Assembly (NCBI RefSeq): GCF_021378075.1
Contig: NZ_JAJUOS010000019.1
Location: 1 to 45,747 of the forward strand
Source: Rhodobacter flavimaris
Lineage (GTDB): Bacteria; Pseudomonadota; Alphaproteobacteria; Rhodobacterales; Rhodobacteraceae
Reading direction: 5' to 3'
DNA: 45,747 bases
Shown piece after piece: positions 16,956 to 28,744 of the stretch. Under the pieces are notes generated by a model. That model saw only the letters and a program-made list of their open reading frames with translations, was not told the DNA's origin and searched no databases. Within the stretch, counting starts at the first letter, position 1. Each line of letters starts with the position of its first letter. Both the position numbers and the translations under genes were made by a program.

Positions 16956-18484
16956 TGGGCATCCAAGCAGCTGAGATCTCTGCTATCCTCAAGGAGCAGA
17001 TCAAGAACTTCGGGCAGGACGCCCAAGTTGCCGAAGTGGGCCGCGTGCTCTCGGTCGGTGACGGTATTGCCCGTGTGCACGGGCTCGACAACGTCCAAGC
17101 CGGTGAAATGGTGGAATTCCCCGGTGGTATCCGCGGGATGGCGCTGAACCTCGAAGTCGATAACGTCGGTATCGTTATCTTCGGTTCGGACCGTGACATC
17201 AAAGAAGGCGACACCGTCAAGCGCACCAACTCCATCGTGGACGTTCCGGTGGGTGAAGGCCTGCTCGGCCGCGTCGTCGATGGCCTCGGCAACCCGATCG
17301 ACGGCAAAGGCCCGATCGCGGCGACCGAGCGTCGCGTGGCCGACGTGAAGGCCCCCGGCATCATTCCGCGTAAATCGGTTCACGAACCGATGGCGACCGG
17401 CCTCAAGTCGGTTGACGCCATGATCCCCGTTGGCCGTGGCCAGCGCGAACTGATCATCGGCGACCGTCAGACCGGCAAGACCGCGATCGCGCTCGACACC
17501 ATTCTGAACCAGAAGGTCTACAACGACGCCAACCCCGAGAAGAAGCTGCACTGCTTCTACGTCGCCGTTGGTCAGAAGCGTTCGACCGTGGCTCAGCTCG
17601 TGAAGAAGCTCGAGGAAACCGGCGCGATCGAATACACCACGATCATCGCCGCGACCGCTTCGGACCCGGCTCCGCTCCAGTTCCTGGCGCCCTACGCTGC
17701 GACCGCAATGGCCGAGTACTTCCGTGACTCGGGCCGCCACGCCCTGATCATCTACGATGACCTCTCGAAGCAGGCCGTTGCCTACCGTCAGATGTCGCTG
17801 CTGCTGCGCCGCCCGCCGGGCCGCGAAGCCTATCCGGGCGACGTTTTCTACCTGCACTCGCGTCTGCTGGAGCGTTCGGCGAAGCTGAACGAAGACTTCG
17901 GCGCTGGCTCGCTGACCGCTCTTCCGGTCATCGAAACCCAGGGCGGCGACGTGTCGGCCTTCATTCCGACCAACGTGATCTCGATCACCGACGGTCAGAT
18001 CTTCCTCGAAACCGAACTGTTCTACCAGGGTATCCGCCCGGCCGTGAACACCGGTCTGTCGGTGTCGCGCGTGGGTTCGTCGGCTCAGACGAACGCCATG
18101 AAGTCGGTCGCCGGCCCGGTTAAGCTGGAACTGGCTCAGTATCGTGAAATGGCGGCCTTCGCCCAGTTCGGCTCGGACCTCGACGCCGCAACCCAGAAGC
18201 TGCTGAACCGCGGTGCGCGCCTGACCGAGCTGATGAAGCAGCCGCAGTACTCGCCGCTGACCAACGCGGAAATCGTCGCGGTCATCTTCGCGGGCACCAA
18301 CGGCTTCCTGGACGCCGTTCCGGTGAAAGACGTCGGCCGCTGGGAGAAGGGCCTGCTGGCCTATCTGCGCAGCAACCGCAAGGACGTGCTCGACTGGATC
18401 ACCAACGACGATCCGAAGATCAAAGGTGACGCCGAGGCGAAGCTCAAAGCCGCGATCGAAGATTTCGCCAAGACCTTCGCTTGA
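16955..18484 (+). CDS. atpA: F1F0 ATP synthase subunit alpha
   Basis: 509 aa non-catalytic nucleotide-binding subunit of F1. The Walker A motif GDRQTGKT is at residues 169-176, with [38 protein letters not shown] core sequence after it. The N-terminus ([20 protein letters not shown]) binds the delta subunit. Start and stop of atpH overlap, giving translational coupling. Codon use is strongly biased to GGC, CTG, GTC and ACC, as expected for a highly expressed gene. 21 bases separate it from atpG. Confidence 0.98.
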   Translation: MGIQAAEISAILKEQIKNFGQDAQVAEVGRVLSVGDGIARVHGLDNVQAGEMVEFPGGIRGMALNLEVDNVGIVIFGSDRDIKEGDTVKRTNSIVDVPVGEGLLGRVVDGLGNPIDGKGPIAATERRVADVKAPGIIPRKSVHEPMATGLKSVDAMIPVGRGQRELIIGDRQTGKTAIALDTILNQKVYNDANPEKKLHCFYVAVGQKRSTVAQLVKKLEETGAIEYTTIIAATASDPAPLQFLAPYAATAMAEYFRDSGRHALIIYDDLSKQAVAYRQMSLLLRRPPGREAYPGDVFYLHSRLLERSAKLNEDFGAGSLTALPVIETQGGDVSAFIPTNVISITDGQIFLETELFYQGIRPAVNTGLSVSRVGSSAQTNAMKSVAGPVKLELAQYREMAAFAQFGSDLDAATQKLLNRGARLTELMKQPQYSPLTNAEIVAVIFAGTNGFLDAVPVKDVGRWEKGLLAYLRSNRKDVLDWITNDDPKIKGDAEAKLKAAIEDFAKTFA

Positions 18485-18505
18485 TTGGCCTGAAAGGACA
18501 GGGAA

Positions 18506-19381
18506 ATGCCCAGCCTTAAGGACCTAAAGAACCGGATCACGAGTGTTAAGAACACTCGCAAGATCACCAAGGCGATGCAGATGGTCGCGGCCGCAAAATT
18601 GCGCCGCGCCCAGGAAGCCGCCGAGAGCGCCCGGCCCTTCGCCGAGCGTATGAATGCCGTCATGTCGGGGCTTGCCGCCTCGGTGGGCGGCTCCGACAGC
18701 GCGCCCCGGCTTCTGGCCGGGACGGGCTCGGATCAGACCCACCTTCTGGTGGTGATGACCGGTGAGCGCGGGCTTTGCGGTGGCTTCAACGCCAACATCG
18801 CCAAACTCGCGCGGGCTCGGGCCAACGAGCTGCTGGCACAAGGCAAGACGGTGAAGATCCTGACCGTCGGCAAGAAGGGCCGCGACGCGATGCGCCGCGA
18901 CCTGGGCCAGTATTTCGTGGCTCACGTCGATCTCTCCGAGATCAAGAAAATCGGCTACGTGGATGCCCAGAAGATCGCCCGCGATCTGCTGGACCGTTTC
19001 GAAGCCGCCGAATTCGACGTCGCGACGATCTTCTTCTCGCGCTTCGAATCCGTGATCTCGCAGGTGCCGAGCGCGAAGCAGATCATTCCTGCCCAGTTCG
19101 AGGAGGCCGATGCCGCTGGCGCTTCGGCGTTCTATGATTACGAACCGAGCGAGGAAGCGATCCTGGCAGACCTTCTGCCGCGCGGTGTCGCAACGGCGAT
19201 CTTCGCCGCCCTTCTGGAGAATAACGCCTCGTTCAACGGGGCCCAGATGTCGGCGATGGACAACGCCACCCGCAACGCGGGCGACATGATCGACAAGCTG
19301 ACGATCGAGTTCAACCGCTCGCGTCAGGCCGTGATCACCAACGAGCTTATCGAAATCATTTCGGGCGCCGAGGCGCTCTGA
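18506..19381 (+). CDS. atpG: F1F0 ATP synthase subunit gamma
   Basis: 291 aa central-stalk subunit whose rotation couples proton flow to catalysis. It begins [20 protein letters not shown] and ends with [20 protein letters not shown], the paired N- and C-terminal helices that form the rotating coiled coil. [10 protein letters not shown] in the middle is the conserved signature. AAAGGACAGGGAA precedes the ATG. Lies in the operon between alpha and beta with 21-base gaps on both sides. Confidence 0.98.
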   Translation: MPSLKDLKNRITSVKNTRKITKAMQMVAAAKLRRAQEAAESARPFAERMNAVMSGLAASVGGSDSAPRLLAGTGSDQTHLLVVMTGERGLCGGFNANIAKLARARANELLAQGKTVKILTVGKKGRDAMRRDLGQYFVAHVDLSEIKKIGYVDAQKIARDLLDRFEAAEFDVATIFFSRFESVISQVPSAKQIIPAQFEEADAAGASAFYDYEPSEEAILADLLPRGVATAIFAALLENNASFNGAQMSAMDNATRNAGDMIDKLTIEFNRSRQAVITNELIEIISGAEAL

Positions 19382-19396
19382 CGGAACCGGAGATAG

Positions 19397-20821
<1,425 letters not shown>

Positions 20822-20833
20822 GGAGGCTGATCC

Positions 20834-21232
20834 ATGGCCGATACGATGCAGTTCGACCTCGTCTCCCCTGAACGGAAGCTCGCTTCCGTCCAGGCGCGCG
20901 AGGTGCGGATCCCGGGCGCTGAAGGTGACCTGACCGCGATGCCGGGTCACTCGGCCCTGATCACGACCCTGCGCCCCGGCATCCTGACCGTCGTCGGACC
21001 CGAAGGCACCGCGGAATATGCGGTGACCGGCGGCTTCGCCGAGATCAGTGCCGAAGGTGTGAGCGTTCTGGCCGAGCGCGGTGTGCCGAAGGCGGAACTG
21101 ACCGCCGCGATCCACGCCGAGATGATGGCCGAGGCGAAGAAAGTCGTTGACGTGGCCCATCCGTCGGTGGCGGATGCCGCGGTCAAGATGCTGTCGGATA
21201 TGGAAGCCCTTGGCGCCCATATCAACGCCTGA
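20834..21232 (+). CDS. atpC: F1F0 ATP synthase subunit epsilon
   Basis: 132 aa. The N-terminal beta-sandwich is visible ([40 protein letters not shown]), followed by a shortened helical C-terminus. Epsilon sits at the foot of gamma and can inhibit ATP hydrolysis. AAGGAGG lies at the end of the 12-base gap after atpD. It is the last gene of the operon, followed by a strong terminator. Confidence 0.96.
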   Translation: MADTMQFDLVSPERKLASVQAREVRIPGAEGDLTAMPGHSALITTLRPGILTVVGPEGTAEYAVTGGFAEISAEGVSVLAERGVPKAELTAAIHAEMMAEAKKVVDVAHPSVADAAVKMLSDMEALGAHINA

Positions 21233-21252
21233 GAACGGCTTTAAGCTATGCG

Positions 21253-21283
21253 AAAAGGCCCCGGTGCGAACCGGGGCCTTTTT
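21253..21283 (+). terminator. Terminator of the atp operon
   Basis: AAAAGGCCCCGG (21253-21264) pairs with CCGGGGCCTTTT (21271-21282) around TGCGAA and ends in a T-run; it starts 20 bases after the atpC stop. Confidence 0.93.
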
Positions 21284-21366
21284 CTTTGCGGCACTGTTTC
21301 GTGCCGCATATTGCCCAGCCCCGTGAATCTGCCTCTTATCGTGGCACCTTAAAGGGGAGGGCCGCG

Positions 21367-21940
21367 ATGACCTGGGAAAGCTGGATTTCCTATGTGCTCG
21401 CCTATAGCGTCATTTCGGTCATACCCGGCCCGAGCGTGCTGATGATCATCAGTCAGTCACTGACCAGAGGCCGCTGCGCGGCGCTCAGCTGTATCGCTGG
21501 GGATCTTGCCGGAGGGCTGATCGTGATGACGGTGGCTTACCTCGGGGTGGTGATGGTGCTTGCGGCGTCCAGCCTGGCCTTTGTGGCTCTTAAGTGGGCT
21601 GGCGTAACCTATATGGCCTATCTCGGCTGCGCTCAGATCCTAGCCGCGCGATCGCTTGTCGAGCGTGAGCTAGAGGGGCTACCGCGTGCGGCCACAAGCT
21701 TCCGCGCCGGGTTTCTGACCGGGGTGCTCAACCCCAAGGCCATTCTGTTCTACATGGCGTTCCTGCCGCAGTTCCTGATCCTGATGGCCAGCTCGACCGT
21801 TGTTGTCGCGCTTGTGCCGGGTGCCTACGCCCTGACGGCCGCGATGGTCGGGCAGCGCCTGCGCGCGCAAGCGTATGGGCTATGCCTCTGGCGCCGGCCT
21901 GCTCGGTGGTAGCGGGCTTCTGGCGGCAGCGCGTAGGCAG
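21367..21940 (+). pseudogene. LysE/RhtB-family exporter, frameshifted near its 3' end
   Basis: From ATG 21367 the first frame encodes typical LysE-family sequence: VLAYSVISVIPGPSVLMIIS, then FRAGFLTGVLNPKAILFYMAFLPQFLI. It goes off-family after QRLR (about 21864) and ends at 21912 with 181 residues, against the usual 200-210. The frame one base later continues the family end: RKRMGYASGAGLLGGSGL (from 21866) matches the final helix (NRASGxLLIGxG). That second frame has no stop until 21997, past the terminator. About 15 residues also seem missing after LPQF. A one-base insertion in the GCGCGC run near 21865, or decay, explains it; a sequencing error is possible. The exporter would have moved amino acids or derivatives. 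Confidence 0.65.
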
Positions 21941-21950
21941 CCACCAAAGC

Positions 21951-21977
21951 AAAAAGGGCGCCCGGAGGCGCCCTTTT
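21951..21977. terminator. Bidirectional terminator of groL and the LysE-like gene
   Basis: GGGCGCC (21956-21962) and GGCGCCC (21967-21973) form a perfect stem around CGGA, with AAAAA before and TTTT after, so it works in both directions. It begins 20 bases after the groL stop in the groL direction. Confidence 0.87.
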
Positions 21978-21997
21978 CGTTTCCCTTGGGGGGATGA

Positions 21998-23671
<1,674 letters not shown>

Positions 23672-23691
23672 TCAGAGGGTTCTCGTAAGAA

Positions 23692-23979
23692 TTACGAGAT
23701 AATCCCCATGATGTCGGATTCTTTCATGATCAGCATTTCGGTGCCGTCGAGGGTCACTTCGGTGCCCGACCATTTGCCGAACAGCACGCGGTCGCCAACT
23801 TTGACCGAGGGTGCGATCAGCTCGCCCGAATCCTTGCGCGCGCCTTCGCCGACAGCGACGATTTCGCCTTCAGCCGGCTTTTCTTTCGCCGAGTCGGGGA
23901 TGATCAGCCCGCCCTTGGTCTTTTCTTCGCTTTGCACGCGCTTGACCAGCACGCGGTCATGAAGCGGTTTGAATGCCAT
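23692..23979 (-). CDS. groES: Co-chaperonin GroES (10 kDa)
   Basis: 95 aa starting [14 protein letters not shown]. The mobile loop that binds GroEL corresponds to [18 protein letters not shown], and the end [16 protein letters not shown] matches the family. ATG 23979 is preferred over an in-frame GTG at 23988 because AGGGAG lies eight bases before it and the family N-terminus begins there. First gene of groES-groL. Confidence 0.97.
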   Translation of the reverse strand: MAFKPLHDRVLVKRVQSEEKTKGGLIIPDSAKEKPAEGEIVAVGEGARKDSGELIAPSVKVGDRVLFGKWSGTEVTLDGTEMLIMKESDIMGIIS

Positions 23980-24014
23980 CTGGGTCACTCCCTAAGGTTC
24001 CAGGTCCTAAACTT

Positions 24015-24041
24015 TTAGCACTCAGCGATGGCGAGTGCTAA
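24015..24041. promoter_or_regulatory. CIRCE operator (HrcA binding site)
   Basis: A perfect match to the consensus: TTAGCACTC (24015-24023), nine bases, GAGTGCTAA (24033-24041). HrcA binds this inverted repeat and represses groESL until heat stress. It lies 36 bases upstream of the groES ATG, at or just after the predicted transcription start. Confidence 0.97.
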
Positions 24042-24050
24042 CGGCGCAGG

Positions 24051-24079
24051 AGTTAGGCATTCCTTCCCCAAGGTGTCAA
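24051..24079 (-). promoter_or_regulatory. Sigma-70-type promoter of groES-groL
   Basis: On the minus strand TTGACA (24079-24074) and CTAACT (24056-24051) are separated by 17 bases. The predicted start falls next to the CIRCE element, consistent with HrcA repression. Confidence 0.7.
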
Positions 24080-24194
24080 CACCCTGGCCATGGATTTTCT
24101 GTGAAATCGACACGCGACTAGCGCAGGCGCGGGGTGGGGCTTTCCCTATGCGCTGCGGCCCCTATCTGTCGGGAAAGCGGAACAGGAGGAACCC

Positions 24195-24635
24195 ATGACG
24201 GAATTTCGCAAGACCCCCGAGGCTCTGGCGCGCCTGACCCCCGAGCAATACCGAGTCACGCAGGAAAATGGCACCGAGCGGCCGTGGTCGGGCGAGTTCG
24301 TCTCGAATAAGCGGCGCGGGATCTATGTGGATATCGTCTCTGGCGAGCCGCTGTTTTCTTCGGCGGATAAGTATGAGTCGGGCTGTGGCTGGCCCTCGTT
24401 CACGCGGCCGATCCTGTCCGAGCATATCCGCGAGTTGGACGACACGAGCCATGGGATGGTGCGCACCGAGGTCCGCTCGACCCATGGCGACAGCCATCTG
24501 GGCCATGTGTTCGAGGATGGCCCGGTCGAAGAGGGCGGCTTGCGCTACTGCATCAACTCTGCCTCGCTGCGGTTCATCCCGCTCGAGGAAATGGCCGAGG
24601 CGGGTTATGCCGACCTGATCGACCTGGTCGAGTGA
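24195..24635 (+). CDS. msrB: Peptide-methionine (R)-S-oxide reductase MsrB
   Basis: 146 aa repair enzyme for methionine-R-sulfoxide in oxidised proteins. The catalytic Cys is C119 in [12 protein letters not shown], and C64 in SGCGWPSF is at the position of a possible resolving Cys. The His-containing [10 protein letters not shown] block is present. The two CxxC zinc pairs of many MsrB proteins are absent: [11 protein letters not shown] and [11 protein letters not shown] stand where they would be, so this is the zinc-free form. AGGAGG precedes the ATG. The gene is 68 bases before the aldo/keto reductase gene on the same strand, and both are plausible stress-repair genes. Confidence 0.96.
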   Translation: MTEFRKTPEALARLTPEQYRVTQENGTERPWSGEFVSNKRRGIYVDIVSGEPLFSSADKYESGCGWPSFTRPILSEHIRELDDTSHGMVRTEVRSTHGDSHLGHVFEDGPVEEGGLRYCINSASLRFIPLEEMAEAGYADLIDLVE

Positions 24636-24703
24636 CCCCGCCCCCTTTCCCTTGCCCGGCCCCTGTGGCAGGGTCGCGCCCAAACCGGATCGAGGAGTAG
24701 ATG

Positions 24704-25750
24704 ATGCGCAAGGTAGAGCTTGGCGGCACTGGCCTGATGGTGTCCGAGCTGTGTCTGGGCTCGATGACCTGGGGCACGCAGAACACCGAGGCCGAGGGCC
24801 ACGCCCAGATTGACCGTGCCGTCGCGCGCGGGGTGGATTTCATCGACACGGCCGAGATGTATCCGGTCAACCCGGTCAGCGCAGAAACCTGCGGCCGCAC
24901 CGAAGAGATCATCGGCACCTGGTTCGCGGGCCATGGGCAGCGAGATAAGATCGTTCTGGCGACCAAGGTCTCGGGCGAGGGGCTGCGGGCCGTGCGCGAT
25001 GGCGCGCCGATCTCGCCCGCGTCGATCCGGCTGGCGGTCGAAGGCTCGCTGCGGCGTTTGCAGACCGACTATATAGACGTCTACCAGTTCCACTGGCCGA
25101 ACCGGGGCAGCTACCACTTCCGCCAGAACTGGAAATTCGCGCCGAACAAGCAGGCACCGAAAGAGGCAATCGAGGCCGACATGGTCGCCTGTCTCGAAAC
25201 CCTTCAGGCGCTGGTGGCGGAGGGCAAGATCCGCCACTTCGGCCTGTCGAACGAAAGCGCATGGGGCACGGCGCAGTGGCTGCGGCTGGCCGAGGCTGGG
25301 TATGGCCCGCGCGTGGCCTCGATCCAAAACGAATATTCGCTGATGTGCCGCCTTTACGATACCGACCTGGCCGAGCTGGGCCTGCATGAGCAGGTTACGC
25401 TGCTGGCCTATTCGCCGCTGGCGGTGGGGATGCTGAGCGGCAAGTATTCGGGCGGCGCCGTGCCCGAAGGCTCGCGCCGGTCGATCGTGCGCGAGTTGGG
25501 CGGGCGCTCGAACGCGCGGGCGTTCGATATCGCCGATCACTACGTTGCGCTGGCGCGGCAGGCGGCGCTTGATCCGGTGACGATGGCCGTGGCCTGGACG
25601 CTGAGCCGTCCCTTCCCAATTGTGCCGATCATCGGGGCGACCTCGGTCGAACAGCTGGACAAGTCGCTCGATGCGGCGGGGTTAGAGCTGCCGGGCGATC
25701 TGCTGCGCGAGATCGAAAGGACGCATCATGCGCATCCGATGCCGTTCTGA
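24704..25750 (+). CDS. Aldo/keto reductase (Tas-like)
   Basis: 348 aa NADPH-dependent TIM-barrel oxidoreductase. The catalytic tetrad is visible: Asp48 and Tyr53 in DFIDTAEMYP, Lys88 in LATKV, His130 in YQFHWP. HFGLSNESAWG and the C-terminal IPIIGATSVEQLD-like block (IVPIIGATSVEQLDKSLDAA) bind the cofactor. Long loops around residues 130-155 resemble E. coli Tas. ATG 24704 has AGGAG six bases upstream; ATG 24701 in the same frame is the alternative. Its end overlaps the next gene by 23 bases, so it heads a tightly packed four-gene transcript. Confidence 0.92.
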   Translation: MRKVELGGTGLMVSELCLGSMTWGTQNTEAEGHAQIDRAVARGVDFIDTAEMYPVNPVSAETCGRTEEIIGTWFAGHGQRDKIVLATKVSGEGLRAVRDGAPISPASIRLAVEGSLRRLQTDYIDVYQFHWPNRGSYHFRQNWKFAPNKQAPKEAIEADMVACLETLQALVAEGKIRHFGLSNESAWGTAQWLRLAEAGYGPRVASIQNEYSLMCRLYDTDLAELGLHEQVTLLAYSPLAVGMLSGKYSGGAVPEGSRRSIVRELGGRSNARAFDIADHYVALARQAALDPVTMAVAWTLSRPFPIVPIIGATSVEQLDKSLDAAGLELPGDLLREIERTHHAHPMPF

Positions 25751-26078
25751 TTTGCGCGCGCTTGCCCTTGCCATGGCCGCGGCGGCGTTGCTGGTCGGGT
25801 GCAAGCCCGATGACGGCAAGCTGGAAGCCGTGGGCGAGTCGCTGATGCAGCTGGAGCAGGCCGCCTGCGAGAAGCGCGGTGGCGAGTGGAAATCTGACGG
25901 CAGCGCGCGGTTTTGCCTGAACCGCACCCGCGATGGCGGCGAAAACTGCCGCACCGCGCGCGATTGCGAAAGCGCGTGTCTTGCGCGCTCGATGACCTGC
26001 GCGCCGGTCAAGCCGCTGGTTGGCTGCAATGAGGTGATCACGAGTGGTGGGCTGCGGGTGACCGAATGCGTCGACTGA
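25728..26078 (+). CDS. Cysteine-rich small lipoprotein, unknown function
   Basis: 116 aa. The N-terminus is a type II signal peptide (ALALAMAAAALLVGC) with lipobox L-V-G-C ending at Cys25. The mature part holds eight further cysteines (in AAC, RFC, ENC, RDC, SAC, MTC, VGC and TEC contexts), enough for four disulfides in an oxidising periplasm. I do not recognise a named family. The start lies inside the aldo/keto reductase gene (23-base overlap), and its end overlaps the lipocalin gene by 13 bases, so it is translationally linked to both. Confidence 0.75.
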   Translation: MRIRCRSDLRALALAMAAAALLVGCKPDDGKLEAVGESLMQLEQAACEKRGGEWKSDGSARFCLNRTRDGGENCRTARDCESACLARSMTCAPVKPLVGCNEVITSGGLRVTECVD

Positions 26079-26563
26079 TCCCGGCGCTTTTGTGCCTGCT
26101 GGCCGCCTGTGCCGAACCGCAGCCGCAGCTGACCCTGCGTAACCGCGAGGCGATGATCTCGTCGGCGGTGGTCTTCGATCCGGCGCGCTTCGCGGGGCGC
26201 TGGTATGTCGCGGCAAGCGGCGTTCCGGGCTGTGCGGGCGCCGCGCAGGACTGGGCGTTTGACGGGCGCGGCGCCTATGCGCTTAGCGGGATCGACTGCG
26301 CGGGCACGCGCCCCGCGCATCTGTCGGGCCGCGCGGTCATTACCGGCCCCGGCGCGCGCTTTGCGCCAGACGCGGGGTTCGGGCGGGCGCCGGTCTGGGT
26401 GCTCTGGGTTGATCAGGATTACCGCATCGCCGTCCTTGGCACGCCGGAGGGGCAGTTCGGGATGATCGTCACGCGCGAACTTCCGCCGCGTGCCGATCTG
26501 ATGGCCGCCGCGCAAGAGGTTCTTACCTTCAACGGGTATGATCCGCGGCGGATCGGGCGGTGA
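26066..26563 (+). CDS. Lipocalin-family lipoprotein (Blc-like)
   Basis: 165 aa. Signal peptide with lipobox L-A-A-C (Cys15). FDPARFAGRWYVAASG carries the lipocalin G-x-W motif (GRW) at the start of the barrel. The strands follow, with VWVLWVDQDYRIAVLGTPEG at the position of the conserved Blc/apoD segment (VLxxDxDYxxAVVGxP) and MIVTRELPPRADLM before the C-terminal helix. Two cysteines in the barrel may pair. Bacterial lipocalins of this type sit in the outer membrane and bind lipids such as lysophospholipids; the ligand here is unknown. It overlaps the genes before and after (GTGA with the DMT gene). Confidence 0.85.
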   Translation: MRRLIPALLCLLAACAEPQPQLTLRNREAMISSAVVFDPARFAGRWYVAASGVPGCAGAAQDWAFDGRGAYALSGIDCAGTRPAHLSGRAVITGPGARFAPDAGFGRAPVWVLWVDQDYRIAVLGTPEGQFGMIVTRELPPRADLMAAAQEVLTFNGYDPRRIGR

Positions 26564-27456
26564 CGCTGCTTTGGGTCTGGGTCACGCTGGCGGCAGCTGC
26601 CGTGCAGACCCTGCGCTTCATGCTGCAAAAGCGGCTGACCGGGACCGGCCTTTCGACCGGCGGCGCGACCTTTTCGCGGTTCCTCTTCGGGGCGCCGATT
26701 GCTGCGTTGGCGGCGGTGCTCACCCTTGTGGTGACGGGGGCCGAGGTGCCTGTGCCCGGGCCGCGCTTTTGGGCTTTCGCGCTGGCCGGAGGCGCCGCGC
26801 AGGTCGCCGCGACCTTCCTGACGGTCGCCCTGTTCAAACTGCGAAATTTCGCCGTGGGCGTGGCCTTCACCAAGACTGAGACGGTTCAGGTCGCCGCCTT
26901 CTCGGTACTGGTTCTGGGCGAGGCCGTGACGCCGCTTGGCTGGGCCGGGATCGCGCTTGGGCTGGTGGGCGTGCTTTTGCTGTCGCGCACACCGCGCGGC
27001 ACGGCCTTTTCGGCGCGTGCGGTGGTTTATGGCGTGCTGGCAGGGGGGCTCTTTGGCCTCTCGTCCATCGGCTATCGCGGCGCGACGCTGGAGCTGATGC
27101 CCGCCGCCTTCTTCACCCGCGCAATCGTGACGCTGGCCTGCGTGACCTTCGCGCAAAGCCTTGGCATGGCGCTTTACCTGCGTCTGGCCGAGCCGGGCGA
27201 GCTTGGGCGCGTGATCCGGGCCTGGCGGCGCACGATCTGGGTAGGCGTGACGGGCGTTGCAGGCTCGGCGGGATGGTTCACGGCGTTTGCGCTGATGAAC
27301 GCGGCCTATGTGCGTGCTCTTGGCCAGGTCGAGATCGTCTTTACCCTGCTCGTCTCCGTGCTGGTCTTCCGCGAGAGGCTGAGTCCGCGCGAGGGGGCGG
27401 GGATCGCCCTTGTCGTGGCCTCGCTGATCGCGATCGTGCTGGCGCAGTCGGCCTAG
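26560..27456 (+). CDS. EamA/DMT-superfamily transporter
   Basis: 298 aa with ten hydrophobic segments arranged as two five-helix EamA repeats (boundary near residue 148). The pattern VAFTKTETVQVAAFSVLVLGEAVTPLGWAGIALGLVGVLLL at the end of repeat 1, and VEIVFTLLVSVLVFRERLSPREGAGIALV in repeat 2, is typical of drug/metabolite exporters. GTG 26560 overlaps the TGA of the lipocalin gene. The substrate cannot be read from sequence. Its stop overlaps by a few bases with that of the convergent Nudix gene. Confidence 0.88.
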   Translation: MTLLWVWVTLAAAAVQTLRFMLQKRLTGTGLSTGGATFSRFLFGAPIAALAAVLTLVVTGAEVPVPGPRFWAFALAGGAAQVAATFLTVALFKLRNFAVGVAFTKTETVQVAAFSVLVLGEAVTPLGWAGIALGLVGVLLLSRTPRGTAFSARAVVYGVLAGGLFGLSSIGYRGATLELMPAAFFTRAIVTLACVTFAQSLGMALYLRLAEPGELGRVIRAWRRTIWVGVTGVAGSAGWFTAFALMNAAYVRALGQVEIVFTLLVSVLVFRERLSPREGAGIALVVASLIAIVLAQSA

Positions 27457-28169
27457 TCGATCCGCCGGAATACCGACCGCGAGCCCGAGTTGTCGAAGAA
27501 GGGCACGCTGGCGGGGGGCGCGATCTGCGCGCCCGACTCGGCTAGCAGGGCCTGCACCTCGGCCAGCACGACCTCGGTGATGAAGGGCAGGTTCAGCGCG
27601 CGGGCCTCTGCCATCGGCACCCAATGTAGATGCGAAAGCTCGTCGCAGGCGCGTGAGAAATCCTCGGCGTCGGTGGACAGATCGGCGGCGTCGATCAGGA
27701 AGAAACGCGCGTCGAAGCGGCGCGGCCTGCCCGGAGGCGTAATCGCGCGGAACACGAAATGCAGCGGCGCGGCCGAGGGGGTCATGCCCTGCGCGGCAAA
27801 ACCCGTCCAGTCGGCGGGCGGTGCGCCGGGCCAGTCGCCGCGCGTGCCGAGGATCTGCCCGGTCTCTTCCCACAGCTCGCGCACGGCAGCCGCCGCAAGG
27901 GCGTGGCCGATCTGGGCGGGGGCCTCGACATCCAGACGCCGCGCGCAGGTGGCATTCAGAGGGCTGCCGAAGGGGATCGCGGCATCGCCCTGATCCAGTG
28001 CGCCTCCGGGGAAGACGTATTTCGACGGCATGAAGGCCGCGCCAGCACCGCGCATCCCCATCAGAACGCGCGGTGCGCCGGGGCCGTCGCGGCGCACCAC
28101 CAGAACCGTCGCTGCATGGCGGATTGCCGTCTTGTCGGGCGAGGGCGCTGCCAGGGCCGCCTCAGTCAT
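27453..28169 (-). CDS. NUDIX hydrolase with an inserted Nudix box
   Basis: 238 aa. RHAATVLVVRRDG opens the Nudix fold. The Nudix box is split: its start is FPGGALDQGD, and its catalytic helix VRELWEETGQIL (REx2EExG) follows after about 40 extra residues. Such insertions are known in NUDT19/RP2-like members that act on CoA derivatives or other large nucleotides, but the substrate here is not known. ATG 28169 overlaps the stop region of the DUF983 gene by 8 bases, so the two form an operon. Confidence 0.87.
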   Translation of the reverse strand: MTEAALAAPSPDKTAIRHAATVLVVRRDGPGAPRVLMGMRGAGAAFMPSKYVFPGGALDQGDAAIPFGSPLNATCARRLDVEAPAQIGHALAAAAVRELWEETGQILGTRGDWPGAPPADWTGFAAQGMTPSAAPLHFVFRAITPPGRPRRFDARFFLIDAADLSTDAEDFSRACDELSHLHWVPMAEARALNLPFITEVVLAEVQALLAESGAQIAPPASVPFFDNSGSRSVFRRID

Positions 28170-28566
28170 GCACGACCTCACCGGAGCCGAACCCGTGCAT
28201 CCGCCGCGACCACTGGATCGCGACAATCGCCCCCTTCATGCGCGGCAGGAGCGCCAGCGACAGCGCAACCGTGCCGGTCAGGAAGATCGCAATCATGGTC
28301 AGGGGGGCAGGGCGGAACGCAACGAAGAACCACAGCATCAGCGGCGCCATCAGGTGACCCACGATCAGGATCGTCAGATAGGCCGGACCGTCGTCGGCGC
28401 GGTGATGCTCCAGCACCTCGCCACAATCGGGGCAGGACGCGCGCACCTTGAGATAGCCTTCAAGCAGATCGCCCTTGCCGCAGGCGGGGCAGCGGCACAT
28501 CAGGCCGCGGCGGATGGCGGCGCCGATGGGGCGGTCGTCCTCGGTTTCGTGGCTTGCTGCGATCAT
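28162..28566 (-). CDS. DUF983 domain-containing small membrane protein
   Basis: 134 aa from ATG 28566 (AAAGGGAG upstream). Two CxxC pairs, in CRCPACGKGDL and ASCPDCGEVL, form a probable zinc ribbon at residues about 25-55. Two membrane helices follow (YLTILIVGHLMAPLMLWFFV; LTMIAIFLTGTVALSLALL). This is the DUF983 layout common in alphaproteobacteria; its function is unassigned, although it is often linked with cytochrome oxidase genes, which are not here. Operon with the Nudix gene. Confidence 0.9.
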   Translation of the reverse strand: MIAASHETEDDRPIGAAIRRGLMCRCPACGKGDLLEGYLKVRASCPDCGEVLEHHRADDGPAYLTILIVGHLMAPLMLWFFVAFRPAPLTMIAIFLTGTVALSLALLPRMKGAIVAIQWSRRMHGFGSGEVVHD

Positions 28567-28744
28567 CGTTTTCTCCCTTTGCGCCTTTATCGGCTGAATG
28601 CGGGGCAGAAGCAAAGCCTAAGCGCAGCGGGCAATGCGTTCACGCTTGAGTGAGCGGCCCCGTGTTGCGACGGAAACCCGAAAGATCGGCGTTTGGACTG
28701 ATGTGAGCAGCGCAGGACGCGCCGCAGGAAACAGGAGAAAGACG

